NCBI RefSeq assembly: GCF_022808175.1
Contig: NZ_JALGBX010000016.1
Location: forward strand, 153,845-217,844
Source of the DNA: Streptomyces sp. AP-93
GTDB taxonomy: Bacteria; Actinomycetota; Actinomycetes; Streptomycetales; Streptomycetaceae
Reading direction: 5' to 3'
DNA: 64,000 nt
The notes beneath the pieces are model-generated. The model did no database searches and was not told the origin of the DNA. It saw nothing but the letters and a program-made list of their open reading frames with translations. The first letter of the stretch is position 1. Every line of letters begins with the position of its first letter. Below are positions 17,487-27,279 of this stretch, one piece after another. The translations under genes were made by a program, and so were the position numbers.

Positions 17487-20408
17487 TCAGCGGGTCGGGA
17501 CGGGAATGCCGGTGGCGAGGGCGGGATGGTCGGAGCTGAGCACCTCCCGGGAGCGGACTCCCAGTTTGCGCAAGGCGTGGGCCACGTGCTCCTCGACCGT
17601 TCGGGGTGAAAGGAACAACACTTCGGCGATTTCACGGTTGGTGCGCCCGCCGGCCGCCAGCCTGGCCACTTCCTGTTCGCGCGGGGAGAGCTGGGGACCG
17701 TACCCCTTGCGTCCGCGTCGATGCGGGGCGACGAGTCCGTACTTGCGCAGCCCGCTATGGCAGCGCGCCGCGTCCCATCCCGCTCCGAGCGCCTGATAGG
17801 CCGACAGTGCCTCGGCGAGGTGCACGTCGCCGGTGCCGCCGTCCGCCAGAAGGCAGCGGGCGCCGCGCTCCAGTGCCCGGGTCGCGTGGTAAGGCGCCCC
17901 CATGGCCCGGCACACGGCCTCGGCGGAGCGGTAGTGCGCCGCCGCCTGCTGGTAGGCGCTGTCGTGTTCCGCCAGTACGCCCCGACAGGAGTGCAGGGAA
18001 GCTGTGGCGGCGGGCGCCTGTCGCCCTTGTACGCCTGCCGTGAACTCGTTCACCAGCGCCTGTGCCTGAGCCGCGCGACCTGTCCGTACCAGTGCCGCTG
18101 CAGCGCAGGGTGCCACCGCGGCCGCCCACACCCAGATGCCCTTCTCTCGTACCGCGTCCAGCACGGGGGCCACCTGCTCCCAGGCGCCTTGGGCGTCGCC
18201 GCGTGAGAGGAGGAGTCTGGCCAGTGAGCCCTTGGCGGCGGGCAGGGCCGGTACGGATCCCTGCGGCAGGCAGGCTTCGGCGCTTGCCCGGAGTCGTTGC
18301 TCCGCCTCGTCGAGCCGGCCTTGGGCGAGTGAGAGGAGGCCGAGTACGAGGACCGCTTCGGCTTCGAGTTCGGGGACGTCCGCGAGGATCGTGCTCATCC
18401 GCAGGGCCTGCTGTTCAAGTCCTTGCCAGCGGCCGCGCTCCCAGTCGAGGAGGAGGCGGGTGGAGTCGGTGAGGCCTGCGACGTAGGCGGACTCGGTGTC
18501 GGCGAGGAGTCGCACGCTCCGGTCGAGGAACTCGTCGGCTTCGGACAGCCGGCCCGTGCTCGCCGCGGCGTGTGCCAGGTTGTTGAACGCCCGGGCGAGG
18601 TCGCGGCGCTCGTCCGGGCCCGCCGGTGATGAGGGGAGACTCCGTACCGCGGTGGTCGCCTCCCGGTCCCCGATGTGCATCAGGGTGACGGCACGGCTAC
18701 CCAGGGCGTTGATCGTGAGCAAGGGGTCGCCGAGGCGAGCGGCCGTGGCGGTCGCCTGCTCGGCCCACGCCAGGTGGTCGCTGATGTGTCCACCCGTCAG
18801 GTAGGTGGGCACGGCGAGCGAGGCCAGGGCGCGCGCCGCCAGTTTGGGGCGTCTGCGCAGTTCTGGTACGGCGGCGGCTATCTCCCTCAGTCCCTCCAGC
18901 CCGGCGCCGGTCTGGTTGCGTAGCAGCAGCCCCAGTTGGTAGCGCAGTTCGCCGCGCACACCGAGAGGGAGCTTCTCCTCCGCGAGGATCCTGCGGAGGC
19001 TGACGACGGTTTCCACATGGTCCAGACCGGTCACGGCGGCTCGGCCCAGTTTGACCGCGAGCCGAATCCGGGTGGTGGCCGCGAGATCTGTGGACGAGAG
19101 CGCCTGCTGGAGCAGTGTGGTGGCCGAGGCGTCGTCGCCGACCGCAATGGCTCGATCTGCTGCAGTCTCCGCGTAGCGGGACCACGCCTGATGACGTCCG
19201 GCCTGCTGGCAGTGGCCGGCGAGTTGGACGTACGGCCGTGGCCCGGGCAGCTGCTCAAGGGCGGTTGCGGCTCGGTGGTGAAGGCGTCGGCGTTCAAGCG
19301 ATGGCACCGCGCCATAGGCCGCGTGCTGGGCGAGGGCGTGCCGGAAGCCGTAGTGGCCGGATTCGTGCTCGTGCAGCAATGCTCCCGCGACCGCTCGGGA
19401 CAGTGCGTTCGTCGCTCGTCTTGAGGTCAGACCGGCTACCGACCCGATCAGCGCCTCGTTTGCCGGTACTCGGAGAACGGCCGCTGCACTGACGACGCGG
19501 CGGACGTCGTGGGGGACGTGCACGAGCTGCTCCAGAAGGGCGTTGCGCAAGGCGGCGGGAACACCCAGCCCCTCGATCGTCAGTCTTGCCCGGCGGCGGT
19601 CGCTGCGCACCAGGCCCCGCTGGCCTCTCATCAGCCGGAGCAGCTCTTCCACGGCGAAGGGGATCCCCATCGTGTGCTCGTGCAGGTGCGCGGCGAAGTC
19701 GGTGGAGACGTCCGATGTGGTCAGGATCTCTGCTGCCATCCTGCGGACATCCGACTGGTTCAAGGGGGCGAGGGACAGTTCGGCCGTTGCTACGTGCGGC
19801 GGCAGCCGGACGGAGGTGGCGAACGTTCTGCCGGGATGAGCGGCTTCGCCCCGGTAGGTGAGCACCAGGCTCAGGTCGTCGGGCATCCGGCTGGTGAGAA
19901 ACCGCAACAGATCGGCGGTGCCGCTGTCCACCCAGTGAAGGTCTTCCAGCACCAGGACCGCGGGACCGATCGCGCGCAGCGTCTCCCTCACTGCCCGGAA
20001 GAGCCGGTGACGCTCCGCGCCCGGCTCACCCAGAGGCTCCAGTGCGGGCGGCAGCAACGTCGCAAGCTCTGGAAGCAGGGGGCGCAATGCTCCGGCGACC
20101 GGGCTGAGGTTCGTCGGCAGAGCGTGTCCCAGGCTCCGCAGAGCGTCTACGAAGGGGGCGAAAGGCAGAGGCTCGCGCAGGTACTGGCAGTTGGCGGTCA
20201 ACTTCGTCGTGCCGGAGAGTTCCGGAGAGTTCAGGGCATCGGCCAGGAGGCGGGTCTTGCCGATGCCCGCCTCGCCCTCGACCAGGATCACGGCCGGCGG
20301 GCGCAGTGCCTGCTGGACCAGTTCGTGCCGCTCTGTCTCCCTGCCGATCAATGTCGGGCAGGCCACCTGCCAAGGGGAAGAAGGATTCCCATCTCTGTCT
20401 GTCGACAT
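17487..20408 (-). CDS. LAL-type LuxR-family ATP-binding transcriptional regulator
   Basis: A 973-residue regulator: N-terminal AAA-type ATPase (GRETERHELVQQAL, Walker A GEAGIGKTRLL near 47, Walker B VLVLEDLHWVD), a long TPR-like helical middle, and a C-terminal LuxR helix-turn-helix (LSPREQEVARLAAGGRTNREIAEVL...SPRTVEEHVAHALRKLGV). LAL regulators are activators of catabolic or antibiotic genes. All genes for 9 kb downstream are secreted hydrolases or a wall-binding protein on the same strand, so they are plausible targets. The start is uncertain: ATGs at 20420 and 20408 are four codons apart. Confidence 0.92.
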   Translation of the reverse strand: MSTDRDGNPSSPWQVACPTLIGRETERHELVQQALRPPAVILVEGEAGIGKTRLLADALNSPELSGTTKLTANCQYLREPLPFAPFVDALRSLGHALPTNLSPVAGALRPLLPELATLLPPALEPLGEPGAERHRLFRAVRETLRAIGPAVLVLEDLHWVDSGTADLLRFLTSRMPDDLSLVLTYRGEAAHPGRTFATSVRLPPHVATAELSLAPLNQSDVRRMAAEILTTSDVSTDFAAHLHEHTMGIPFAVEELLRLMRGQRGLVRSDRRRARLTIEGLGVPAALRNALLEQLVHVPHDVRRVVSAAAVLRVPANEALIGSVAGLTSRRATNALSRAVAGALLHEHESGHYGFRHALAQHAAYGAVPSLERRRLHHRAATALEQLPGPRPYVQLAGHCQQAGRHQAWSRYAETAADRAIAVGDDASATTLLQQALSSTDLAATTRIRLAVKLGRAAVTGLDHVETVVSLRRILAEEKLPLGVRGELRYQLGLLLRNQTGAGLEGLREIAAAVPELRRRPKLAARALASLAVPTYLTGGHISDHLAWAEQATATAARLGDPLLTINALGSRAVTLMHIGDREATTAVRSLPSSPAGPDERRDLARAFNNLAHAAASTGRLSEADEFLDRSVRLLADTESAYVAGLTDSTRLLLDWERGRWQGLEQQALRMSTILADVPELEAEAVLVLGLLSLAQGRLDEAEQRLRASAEACLPQGSVPALPAAKGSLARLLLSRGDAQGAWEQVAPVLDAVREKGIWVWAAAVAPCAAAALVRTGRAAQAQALVNEFTAGVQGRQAPAATASLHSCRGVLAEHDSAYQQAAAHYRSAEAVCRAMGAPYHATRALERGARCLLADGGTGDVHLAEALSAYQALGAGWDAARCHSGLRKYGLVAPHRRGRKGYGPQLSPREQEVARLAAGGRTNREIAEVLFLSPRTVEEHVAHALRKLGVRSREVLSSDHPALATGIPVPTR

Positions 20409-20650
20409 GCCACCACCCATGGGCTGACTGAGTCGGAGCCACAGAGCAAGGTTCCGCTCCCTTGCCCAAGCCAGATGACCGTGCACGTCACTGCCCTACA
20501 CCGAAGCGGGAGATCCACTCCGTCGGGGCGATCGGTGGGTCGAAACTAGGCACGGACGCCCTTGCCGTCAACGTCACTTCCCAGCCAGATTCCGCAGGTC
20601 GCTCACACGGTGACGTGGTGACGTCGTGGTCGGGGATCGATGGTGGAGGG

Positions 20651-21523
20651 TCAGTACAGGTCCATACGGCGGGCGGTCTCCTCACCGTGCCGCATGCGCT
20701 GGTGGGCGTCTTCGCCGAGGGCGGTGATGACACCGGCGACGACCGTCTCGATGACGGCGAGGGTGGGCACCAGACTGTCGTAGGGGGACGGCGCGGCGAC
20801 CTGGCTGGGCAGGACCACCTCCGCGTGCGTGGCCGCCGGCGAGAGCCAGGTGTCGGTGAAGAGGACGACCTTGCCGCCATGTTCCTGGACGAGCTGGGCC
20901 ATGGCGACCTTGTCCTGCTCGTAGCGGCGGTAGTCGAACACGACGAAGACGTCACGCCGGTGGAGGGCCGCGAACACGGCCGTGCGTTCGACGTCCCGGT
21001 CGGGGAGGAATCTGACGTCGTCGCGCAGTTGCATGAGGTGCAGGCCGAGGTACTGGGCGAAGAGGTTGGTGAAACGGCCTCCTGCCAAGGTGATGCGGCG
21101 TTTGCCGTCGGACAGCAGACGCACCGCATGCTGGAGGTCGTGTGGGGGGAGTTCGGCCAGCGTCTGGGCGACCGCCGCGCTGAAGACGTTGCTTCCTCGC
21201 TGGAGGAGTTCGCTGTCCCGATCCTCTCCCGTCGTGGCGCGGCCATAGCCGGTCGCTTCGTAGAGGGAGAGGGGAGAGGCGTTGCGCTCGTCGAGTTCTC
21301 CCCGCAGCGCGGCCTGGAAGTCGGGGAACCCACGGTATCCGAGCCGGTTGACGAAGCGGAGGACTGTCGGGGCACTGACGGCGGCGCGTTCGGCAAGGAC
21401 CGCGATGGTTTCGAAGCCCGATGCGGGATATCCGGCGAGGAGCACACGGGCGACCTTGCGTTCGGCGGGGCTGACGTCGCCCAGCTTGAGACGGATCGCG
21501 TCGGCGAGTGTGCCGGAAGCCAT
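20651..21523 (-). CDS. MurR/RpiR-family transcriptional regulator (HTH plus SIS domain)
   Basis: This 290-residue protein has an RpiR helix-turn-helix at residues ~15-90 (SPAERKVARVLLAGYP, VSAPTVLRFVNRLGYRGFPDFQ) and a SIS domain at ~130-265 (ITLAGGRFTNLFAQYLGLHL, DVFVVFDYRRYEQD, VVLFTD). SIS domains bind phosphosugars or related ligands. It is encoded immediately downstream of the cyanophycinase gene, same strand, and most likely controls the cyanophycinase, M20 and ABC-importer genes that follow the same direction. GGGAG precedes the ATG at 21523; the 22-residue upstream extension is rejected. Confidence 0.93.
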   Translation of the reverse strand: MASGTLADAIRLKLGDVSPAERKVARVLLAGYPASGFETIAVLAERAAVSAPTVLRFVNRLGYRGFPDFQAALRGELDERNASPLSLYEATGYGRATTGEDRDSELLQRGSNVFSAAVAQTLAELPPHDLQHAVRLLSDGKRRITLAGGRFTNLFAQYLGLHLMQLRDDVRFLPDRDVERTAVFAALHRRDVFVVFDYRRYEQDKVAMAQLVQEHGGKVVLFTDTWLSPAATHAEVVLPSQVAAPSPYDSLVPTLAVIETVVAGVITALGEDAHQRMRHGEETARRMDLY

Positions 21524-21656
21524 CGCGGGGTCTCCCTTCGGGTAGTTCGGGACGGAGTATGGTGACCGGTCGAGCCTACTGTCGATCACCGGTGAGGGAG
21601 GCCGGCCGGACCACAGTGTCCGGCCGGCCTCGGTCGCCGGGGTCCTCAGGGCAGAG

Positions 21657-22946
21657 TCACTCCGGTGCGACGGCGATGCGCAGCCCGGTCACCGTGTGCG
21701 CCGTGGAACCGTCACTGGTCCATGCGGTGAATCCGGACTGCTTGCTGAGGGTCACTGAGAATCGCGGCCCGCTTTCGAAGCTGGTCGCCTTGGTGGTGCG
21801 CTGGGCGGCGGAGGCCGCGAGTGCGCGTGCGGTGTTAAGGAAGGAGTAGGGCACGCCGGCCGGGTTGGCGGCGGAGTAGAAGACGTCGGTGTTGGCGGGG
21901 ACGGGCGAAGCGGCGGTGGGGATGACAGGGCGCTTGCCCGCGGCGGGCAGGTGCCGCCAGCGGTTCGGGTCGTAGCGGTCCCCGTCGGTGAGGTAGCTGT
22001 AGACGGCTCCGGTGAGAGACCAGCCGGACTCGCCTCTGCCGGTTCGGGCTTGGCGCAGGTCGAGGATGGCGACGCCGCGGGGGCCCAGGACACGTATGCG
22101 TTCGTGCGGCGTGCCGGGGTCCTCCACGACGAGCGCGGTGTTCTCTTCCAGGGCGTAGACGCGGTCGTGCCCGGTGTCCGCGGCCAGGCGCAGGGCGCGT
22201 CCTTCACGTCCGTAGGCTCCGGTGTGGGTGTCGATCAGTCCGGAGCGCAGGAAGCCGAAGCCGCCCTCGGGCAGATATCCGAGCCGTGCCGGGTCGTCGA
22301 AGTAGCCGGGACTGCTGCCGTCGCGCAGTCCTTCGTAGGAGTCTCCGCCGGTCACCATGTCTGCTCCGGCTGCGATCTGTGCACCGGCGCTGGAGCCGGA
22401 GACGACCGCGCCGCGGGCCAGTTTGGCGCGGATCGCCGCGAGCACCTTGGAGTCGGTGTGGGCAGAGCCGTGGAGCAGGGTGGTGACGTAGCGGTACTGG
22501 TCGCCGCCGCCGAAGAAGAAGCCGGTCATGGAGTTGACCTGACGGACGACGTCGTCGGAGTCGGCGTTCGCAATGTGGTCGAGGTCGATCGGGATCCACT
22601 CGGCGTCTGCGGCGCCGTGCTGCTCGAACAGCCCAGCGTAATAGGCTCCGTTGCATTCCGAGTTGCTGCACTTGGCGGGGTCGCCGGCATGGGGGTCCTG
22701 GCTGGCAGGGACCGAGGAGGCGGTGATCACACCGATGCGAGCGGTGGCGCCGCCAGCCCGCTGGATGATCTCTCCGTACACCTGCGAGTTGTCTGCCTTC
22801 AGACCCCCGCCGATGAGGACGAGCGAGCCTCGGTTACCCGGGGAGCGGGGGGTGTCGGCGCCGGCGGTCGGCGCGAGGGCCAAGGTAAGGACGAGAGCAG
22901 TACCACCCGCCAGCGCGGTACGGCGGGCTCCGGTCGGGACGCGCAT
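21657..22946 (-). CDS. Secreted cyanophycinase (peptidase family S51)
   Basis: The precursor (429 residues) carries a signal peptide (ALAGGTALVLTLALAPTAGA) and a cyanophycinase domain: GSLVLIGGGLKADN, IGVITASSVPA, FFFGGGDQYRYV, and the nucleophile motif VVSGSSAGAQIAAGADM, with a later LDLRQAR. Cyanophycinases cut multi-L-arginyl-poly-aspartate to beta-Asp-Arg dipeptides. The C-terminal ~100 residues (after RYDPNRWRHLP) form an extra domain ending SDGSTAHTVTGLRI. Here the enzyme is exported, implying scavenging of external polymer. GGAGA lies seven bases before the ATG at 22946. M20 peptidase and amino-acid importer genes lie just upstream. Confidence 0.88.
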   Translation of the reverse strand: MRVPTGARRTALAGGTALVLTLALAPTAGADTPRSPGNRGSLVLIGGGLKADNSQVYGEIIQRAGGATARIGVITASSVPASQDPHAGDPAKCSNSECNGAYYAGLFEQHGAADAEWIPIDLDHIANADSDDVVRQVNSMTGFFFGGGDQYRYVTTLLHGSAHTDSKVLAAIRAKLARGAVVSGSSAGAQIAAGADMVTGGDSYEGLRDGSSPGYFDDPARLGYLPEGGFGFLRSGLIDTHTGAYGREGRALRLAADTGHDRVYALEENTALVVEDPGTPHERIRVLGPRGVAILDLRQARTGRGESGWSLTGAVYSYLTDGDRYDPNRWRHLPAAGKRPVIPTAASPVPANTDVFYSAANPAGVPYSFLNTARALAASAAQRTTKATSFESGPRFSVTLSKQSGFTAWTSDGSTAHTVTGLRIAVAPE

Positions 22947-22984
22947 CTGGTGTCTCCTGGGGATGGGGGTGGGGTGAGGGGTGG

Positions 22985-23066
22985 CCGGCAGCCATAGCGT
23001 GGTGGACATGGCTGCCGGGGCTGGTCTCCCGCACCGGGCAATGGCCCGGTCAAACCGGTGCGGGAG
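22985..23066 (-). terminator. Two tandem hairpins between the M20 and cyanophycinase genes
   Basis: One stem pairs CTCCCGCACCGG (23026-23037) with CCGGTGCGGGAG (23055-23066), ten bases after the M20 stop in the leftward direction. A second pairs CCGGCAGCCAT (22985-22995) with ATGGCTGCCGG (23008-23018). The first is a probable terminator of the importer/M20 operon; the second could be a terminator or an operator in front of the cyanophycinase gene. Confidence 0.6.
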
Positions 23067-23075
23067 GTTCTGTGG

Positions 23076-24286
23076 TCAGCCGGTGCGGCTGTCGCCGAGG
23101 TCGGCGATGAGGGAGGCGAGCAGGGCGACCCGGGTGGGGACGGTGGAGGTGTCCAGCCACTCTTCGGGGGTATGGTCGGCGCCGCCGACCGGCCCGAGGC
23201 CGTCCAGGGTCGGCACGCCGAGCCCCGAGATGAAGTTGGCGTCGCCTACGCCGCCCGTTGCCGCGCCGCCGAGCGGTATGCCGAGGCTGGCGGCGATCTT
23301 CCGGGCCGTTTCGAGGATACGGCGCGAGGCGGGGGTGTCCTCCATGGGAGGGCACAGGTCGAGCTGCGCCACGGTGGCCGTGGTTCCGGGGACGGCGGGC
23401 CGCGCGACGGCGGTCTCGATGGCAGCCGTGGCCGCGCCGATACCGGCAGCGTTGGCCGAACGCACCTCGATGCGCAGCTCGGCCTCCGGGCAGACGATGT
23501 TTGCCCGGGTCCCGGCCCGTACGACGCCGACGTTGACGGTGACGTCGTCCCAGTGGCCATTCAGGGCCTGGAGGGCGACGACCAGGTGGGCGGCGGCCAG
23601 CGCGGCGTTCGCGCCGCGCTCCGGCTCGATGCCCGCGTGGGCGGCGCGGCCGGTGACCGTCACCAGGAAGTCGGCGACGCCTTTGCGGGCGATGACCAGG
23701 TCGCCGTTCTCTCGGGCGCACTCCAGAGCAAGCGCGAAGTCCGCACCGCGCGCTGCCGCCTCCGTGGTGGGGCGGCTCGCAGGGGAGCCGATCTCCTCGT
23801 CCGGGGTGGCGAGGAAGACGAGCTCGGCGTACCGGTCGGCTCCGGCCTCGTGGAGGACCTCCAGGGCGGTGAGACCGGCCAGCAGACCGCCCTTGTCGTC
23901 GCTGACACCCGGCCCTCGCGCAAGGGATCCGTCAATCCTGAAGGGCCGTTCGGCTGCCGTGCCGTCCTCGAACACGGTGTCCATGTGCGCGACGAGCAGG
24001 ACACGTCGGCCACCATCGGCCACGGGCAGACTGCCCGGCTTGCGGGCGATCAGCACGTCCCCGACGCGGTGCCCGTGGACGGGAGCGGGAGCGGTGCGCT
24101 CCACGTCGAACCCGATACGCACCAGCCGGTCCTGAGTCCATTGCGCTATCCGGTTCACGCCGTCGGGGCTGTACGACCCGGAGTCCACGGCGACCAGTTC
24201 GGCCAGGTCCGTCAGGTAGCCCCCCAGACGTGCTTCGGCGTACGGGAGCAGCGCGGCGGTCCGCAGCCGCTCCTGCGAGGGGGCGC

Positions 24287-24290
<4 letters not shown>
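23076..24290 (-). CDS. M20-family metallopeptidase (carboxypeptidase G2-like)
   Basis: The 404-residue protein starts at a GTG overlapping the ATPase stop by four bases (GTGA), indicating translational coupling. Zinc ligands are visible: His-x-Asp in LLVAHMDTVFED, the bridging Asp in GPGVSDDKGGLLAG, and the Glu pair in ATPDEEIGS. The dimerisation lid domain runs from about 185 to 305 (GRAAHAGIEPERGANA). No signal peptide, so it acts inside the cell. M20A enzymes cleave C-terminal amino acids or dipeptides; being co-translated with an importer, it should process the imported peptide, possibly beta-Asp-Arg or another isopeptide. Substrate is inferred only from context. Confidence 0.88.
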
Positions 24291-25047
<757 letters not shown>

Positions 25048-25051
<4 letters not shown>

Positions 25052-26010
25052 AGGGCCGTCTCCTTGGCGTTCTTCGGCCGGCGAGCCGGTCGGGTCACGG
25101 CTCCGGCGAACATCCTCCGCAGGGGCGAGACGCGCTCTCCGTGCCCGCTGCCTCGGCCGTAGCGGCGCTCCAGCCAGGCCTGCGGGATGCTGAGCAGCGT
25201 GACGAGAGCCAGGTACCAGATGCTGGCAACGACGAGCATCGGGATGACCTGGTAGTTCTGCGCGTACACGTCCTGGATGTTGGACATCAGGTCGTGGGCC
25301 GAGATGATCGACACCAGGGCGGTCATCTTCAGCATGTTGATCGTTTCGTTGCCCATCGGCGGAATGATCACCCTCATGGCCTGGGGTAGTACGATCCGCC
25401 GCATCGTGAGGGCGGGTCGCATGCCGAGGGAGTGGGCCGCCTCGGTCTGGCCGATGTCGACGGACTGGATGCCCGCGCGGACGATCTCGGAGGCATAGGC
25501 GGCTTCGTTGAGGCCAAGGGCGAGCAGCGCGGCGATGGCCGGCGTGAGCAGGGAGTTCGTCTCCACCTGGATGAAGGTGATGTCGGTGAACGGGATACCG
25601 ATCAGCACGTCCTTGTAGAGGGCCGCGGCGTATCCCCAGAAGATGATCTGCACGAGCAGCGGGGTGCCGCGGAAGAACCAGACGAACAGTGAGGACATCC
25701 CGTACAGCACCGGGTTGGTGGACAGGCGCATCACCGCTACCAGGGTGCCGAGTACGAGCCCGAGTGCCATCGCCGCAACGGTGAGCCAGAGGGTGGTGAC
25801 GAGCCCGTCGAAGATCAGATCGGCGAAGAGGAAATGGCCGATGATCTCCCAGTGCAGATTGCCGTTCTTCGCCAGCGAGCCCGCCACGCCCACGAGGGCG
25901 GTGACCGCCGCGATGGCAGCGATCCAACGGCCGTAGTGGCGCAGCGGCACGATCGTGAGCTGCTCGGGCGCTGGACGGTCGATGTCCGCAGGAGCTGTGG
26001 TGGTGGTCAT
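25048..26010 (-). CDS. Polar amino-acid ABC transporter, permease
   Basis: A HisM/GlnP-type permease of 320 residues with the expected membrane spans. The sequence FLFADLIFDGLVTTLWLTVAAM opens the transport domain, and the EAA loop reads EAAHSLGMRPALTMRRIVLPQAMRVIIPPMGNE, where the ATPase docks. A hydrophilic 30-residue N-terminal tail and an extra early helix (GRWIAAIAAVTALVGVAGSLA) precede the core. It lies two bases after the binding-protein stop and overlaps the ATPase start. One permease gene suggests a homodimeric channel. Confidence 0.95.
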
Positions 26011-26012
26011 TT

Positions 26013-26969
26013 CTAGTCCACCGCCGCGTTCTTGGTGGCCTCCTTGAGGGCGATCGAGGCAACGCCGTACTTGTCGAAGATCTTGGTGACGGTCCCGTCG
26101 TCGATCAAGGCCTGCAAGGCCTTCTGGATCGCGTCCGTGAGCTGGGGAAGCTTCTTGGACACTGCGATTCCGTTGGGCGAGGCACCGTAACCACCCTCCG
26201 CCGCAGGGTCGTTGACGACCTCGAAGGCGTTGCCCCCGTCGGCGGTCTTGGCGGTCCACCCGGCGGCGGGCTTCGTCTGCACCTGGGCGACGACCTTGTC
26301 CGAACGCAGGGCGAGCTGCGCGTCGGAGTCCTTGGGGAAGGTCTGGATGTCGATCTCCCCCTTGCCCGCGGCCTTGCACTTGGCCTGGTGCTCCTTGAGG
26401 AGGTCCAGCTGATTCGTCGCGGCCTGGACCGCGGCCTTCTTGCCGCACAGATCGTCCAGGTTCGTGATCTTCTCGGGGTTACCCTTGACGACCATGATCC
26501 CGGAGCCGGAAACGGAGTAGTCGACGAAGTCGACCACTGCCTGCCTCTCCTTGTTGTCGGTCATCGCCGACATCGCCGCCTCGAACTTCCCCGCCTGGAT
26601 CGCGGGCACGATCCCATCGAACTTCTGCGGTGTGAAGGCGAACGTCACGCCGAGCTTGGCACCCAGGGCCTGGCCCAGGTCGTAGTCGAGGCCGGTCAGC
26701 TCCGGCTTGCCCTCGGCCACGAACATCTCGAAGGGCGCGTACGGCACATCCGTCGCGACGCGCACGGTGCCCGACTTCTTGATCTCCTGCGGCAGGGCGT
26801 CGTGCAGCGCCGCGTCCTTGGTGATCGCCACGCCCGCGATGGTGGTGGTCGCGGGCGGCTTGGCGGCACCGTCAGAGGCGTTGTCGCCGCAGGCCGAAAC
26901 CGTCGCCAGGATCGCCACGCACAGGACCGAAGCCGTGGACACGCAACGGAATGACGGGGTTGGCATCAC
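26013..26969 (-). CDS. Solute-binding lipoprotein (family 3) of the amino-acid ABC transporter
   Basis: A 318-residue binding protein with a lipobox (LATVSAC, Cys at about 27) followed by the SBP_bac_3 domain: VRVATDVPYAPFEMFVAEGK, LTGLDYDLGQALGAKLGV, FDGIVPAIQAGKFEAAMSAM. It captures the substrate outside the membrane for the permease encoded next. The GTG at 26969 and the adjacent ATG at 26966 are both usable starts. It is the first gene of the importer/M20 operon; its promoter region is shared with the divergent S51-like gene. Confidence 0.94.
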   Translation of the reverse strand: MMPTPSFRCVSTASVLCVAILATVSACGDNASDGAAKPPATTTIAGVAITKDAALHDALPQEIKKSGTVRVATDVPYAPFEMFVAEGKPELTGLDYDLGQALGAKLGVTFAFTPQKFDGIVPAIQAGKFEAAMSAMTDNKERQAVVDFVDYSVSGSGIMVVKGNPEKITNLDDLCGKKAAVQAATNQLDLLKEHQAKCKAAGKGEIDIQTFPKDSDAQLALRSDKVVAQVQTKPAAGWTAKTADGGNAFEVVNDPAAEGGYGASPNGIAVSKKLPQLTDAIQKALQALIDDGTVTKIFDKYGVASIALKEATKNAAVD

Positions 26970-27034
26970 AAGTAGCCCTCTCGGAAGATCTGCCGGCGAC
27001 GACTGCTGGCGTCACCGTCTGACATTCGAGGAAA

Positions 27035-27086
27035 TTACATGGACCGCAGCCAGTTGGCTAGATGTAATGCATGTTTCATGTAGATA
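27035..27086. promoter_or_regulatory. Repeated ATGTA elements in the divergent promoter region
   Basis: TTACAT at 27035-27040 and ATGTAA at 27062-27067 form an inverted pair. ATGTAA is followed by TGCATG and a further ATGTAG at 27078-27083, giving direct repeats about 16 bases apart. The stretch is AT-rich compared with its surroundings and lies between the SBP gene and the S51-like gene. It is a candidate site for the RpiR regulator, though no binding data support it. Confidence 0.4.
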
Positions 27087-27279
27087 ACGAGACTCACCTC
27101 TCCCCCAAGCAAGGAATCACAGGGCCTCCAGCTGCCAACTCCTCAGGCCGGGCCGCTCTGGATGCAACTCGCGCGTTACATCTTCCGCCACTCAAACTTG
27201 GCCTGTACTTTCCGTTCACGCAGCCTCAGTGCCTGCCCCGCTGCCTTCGGCGCGGGACCCCTCTGCACACGGAGGACTC

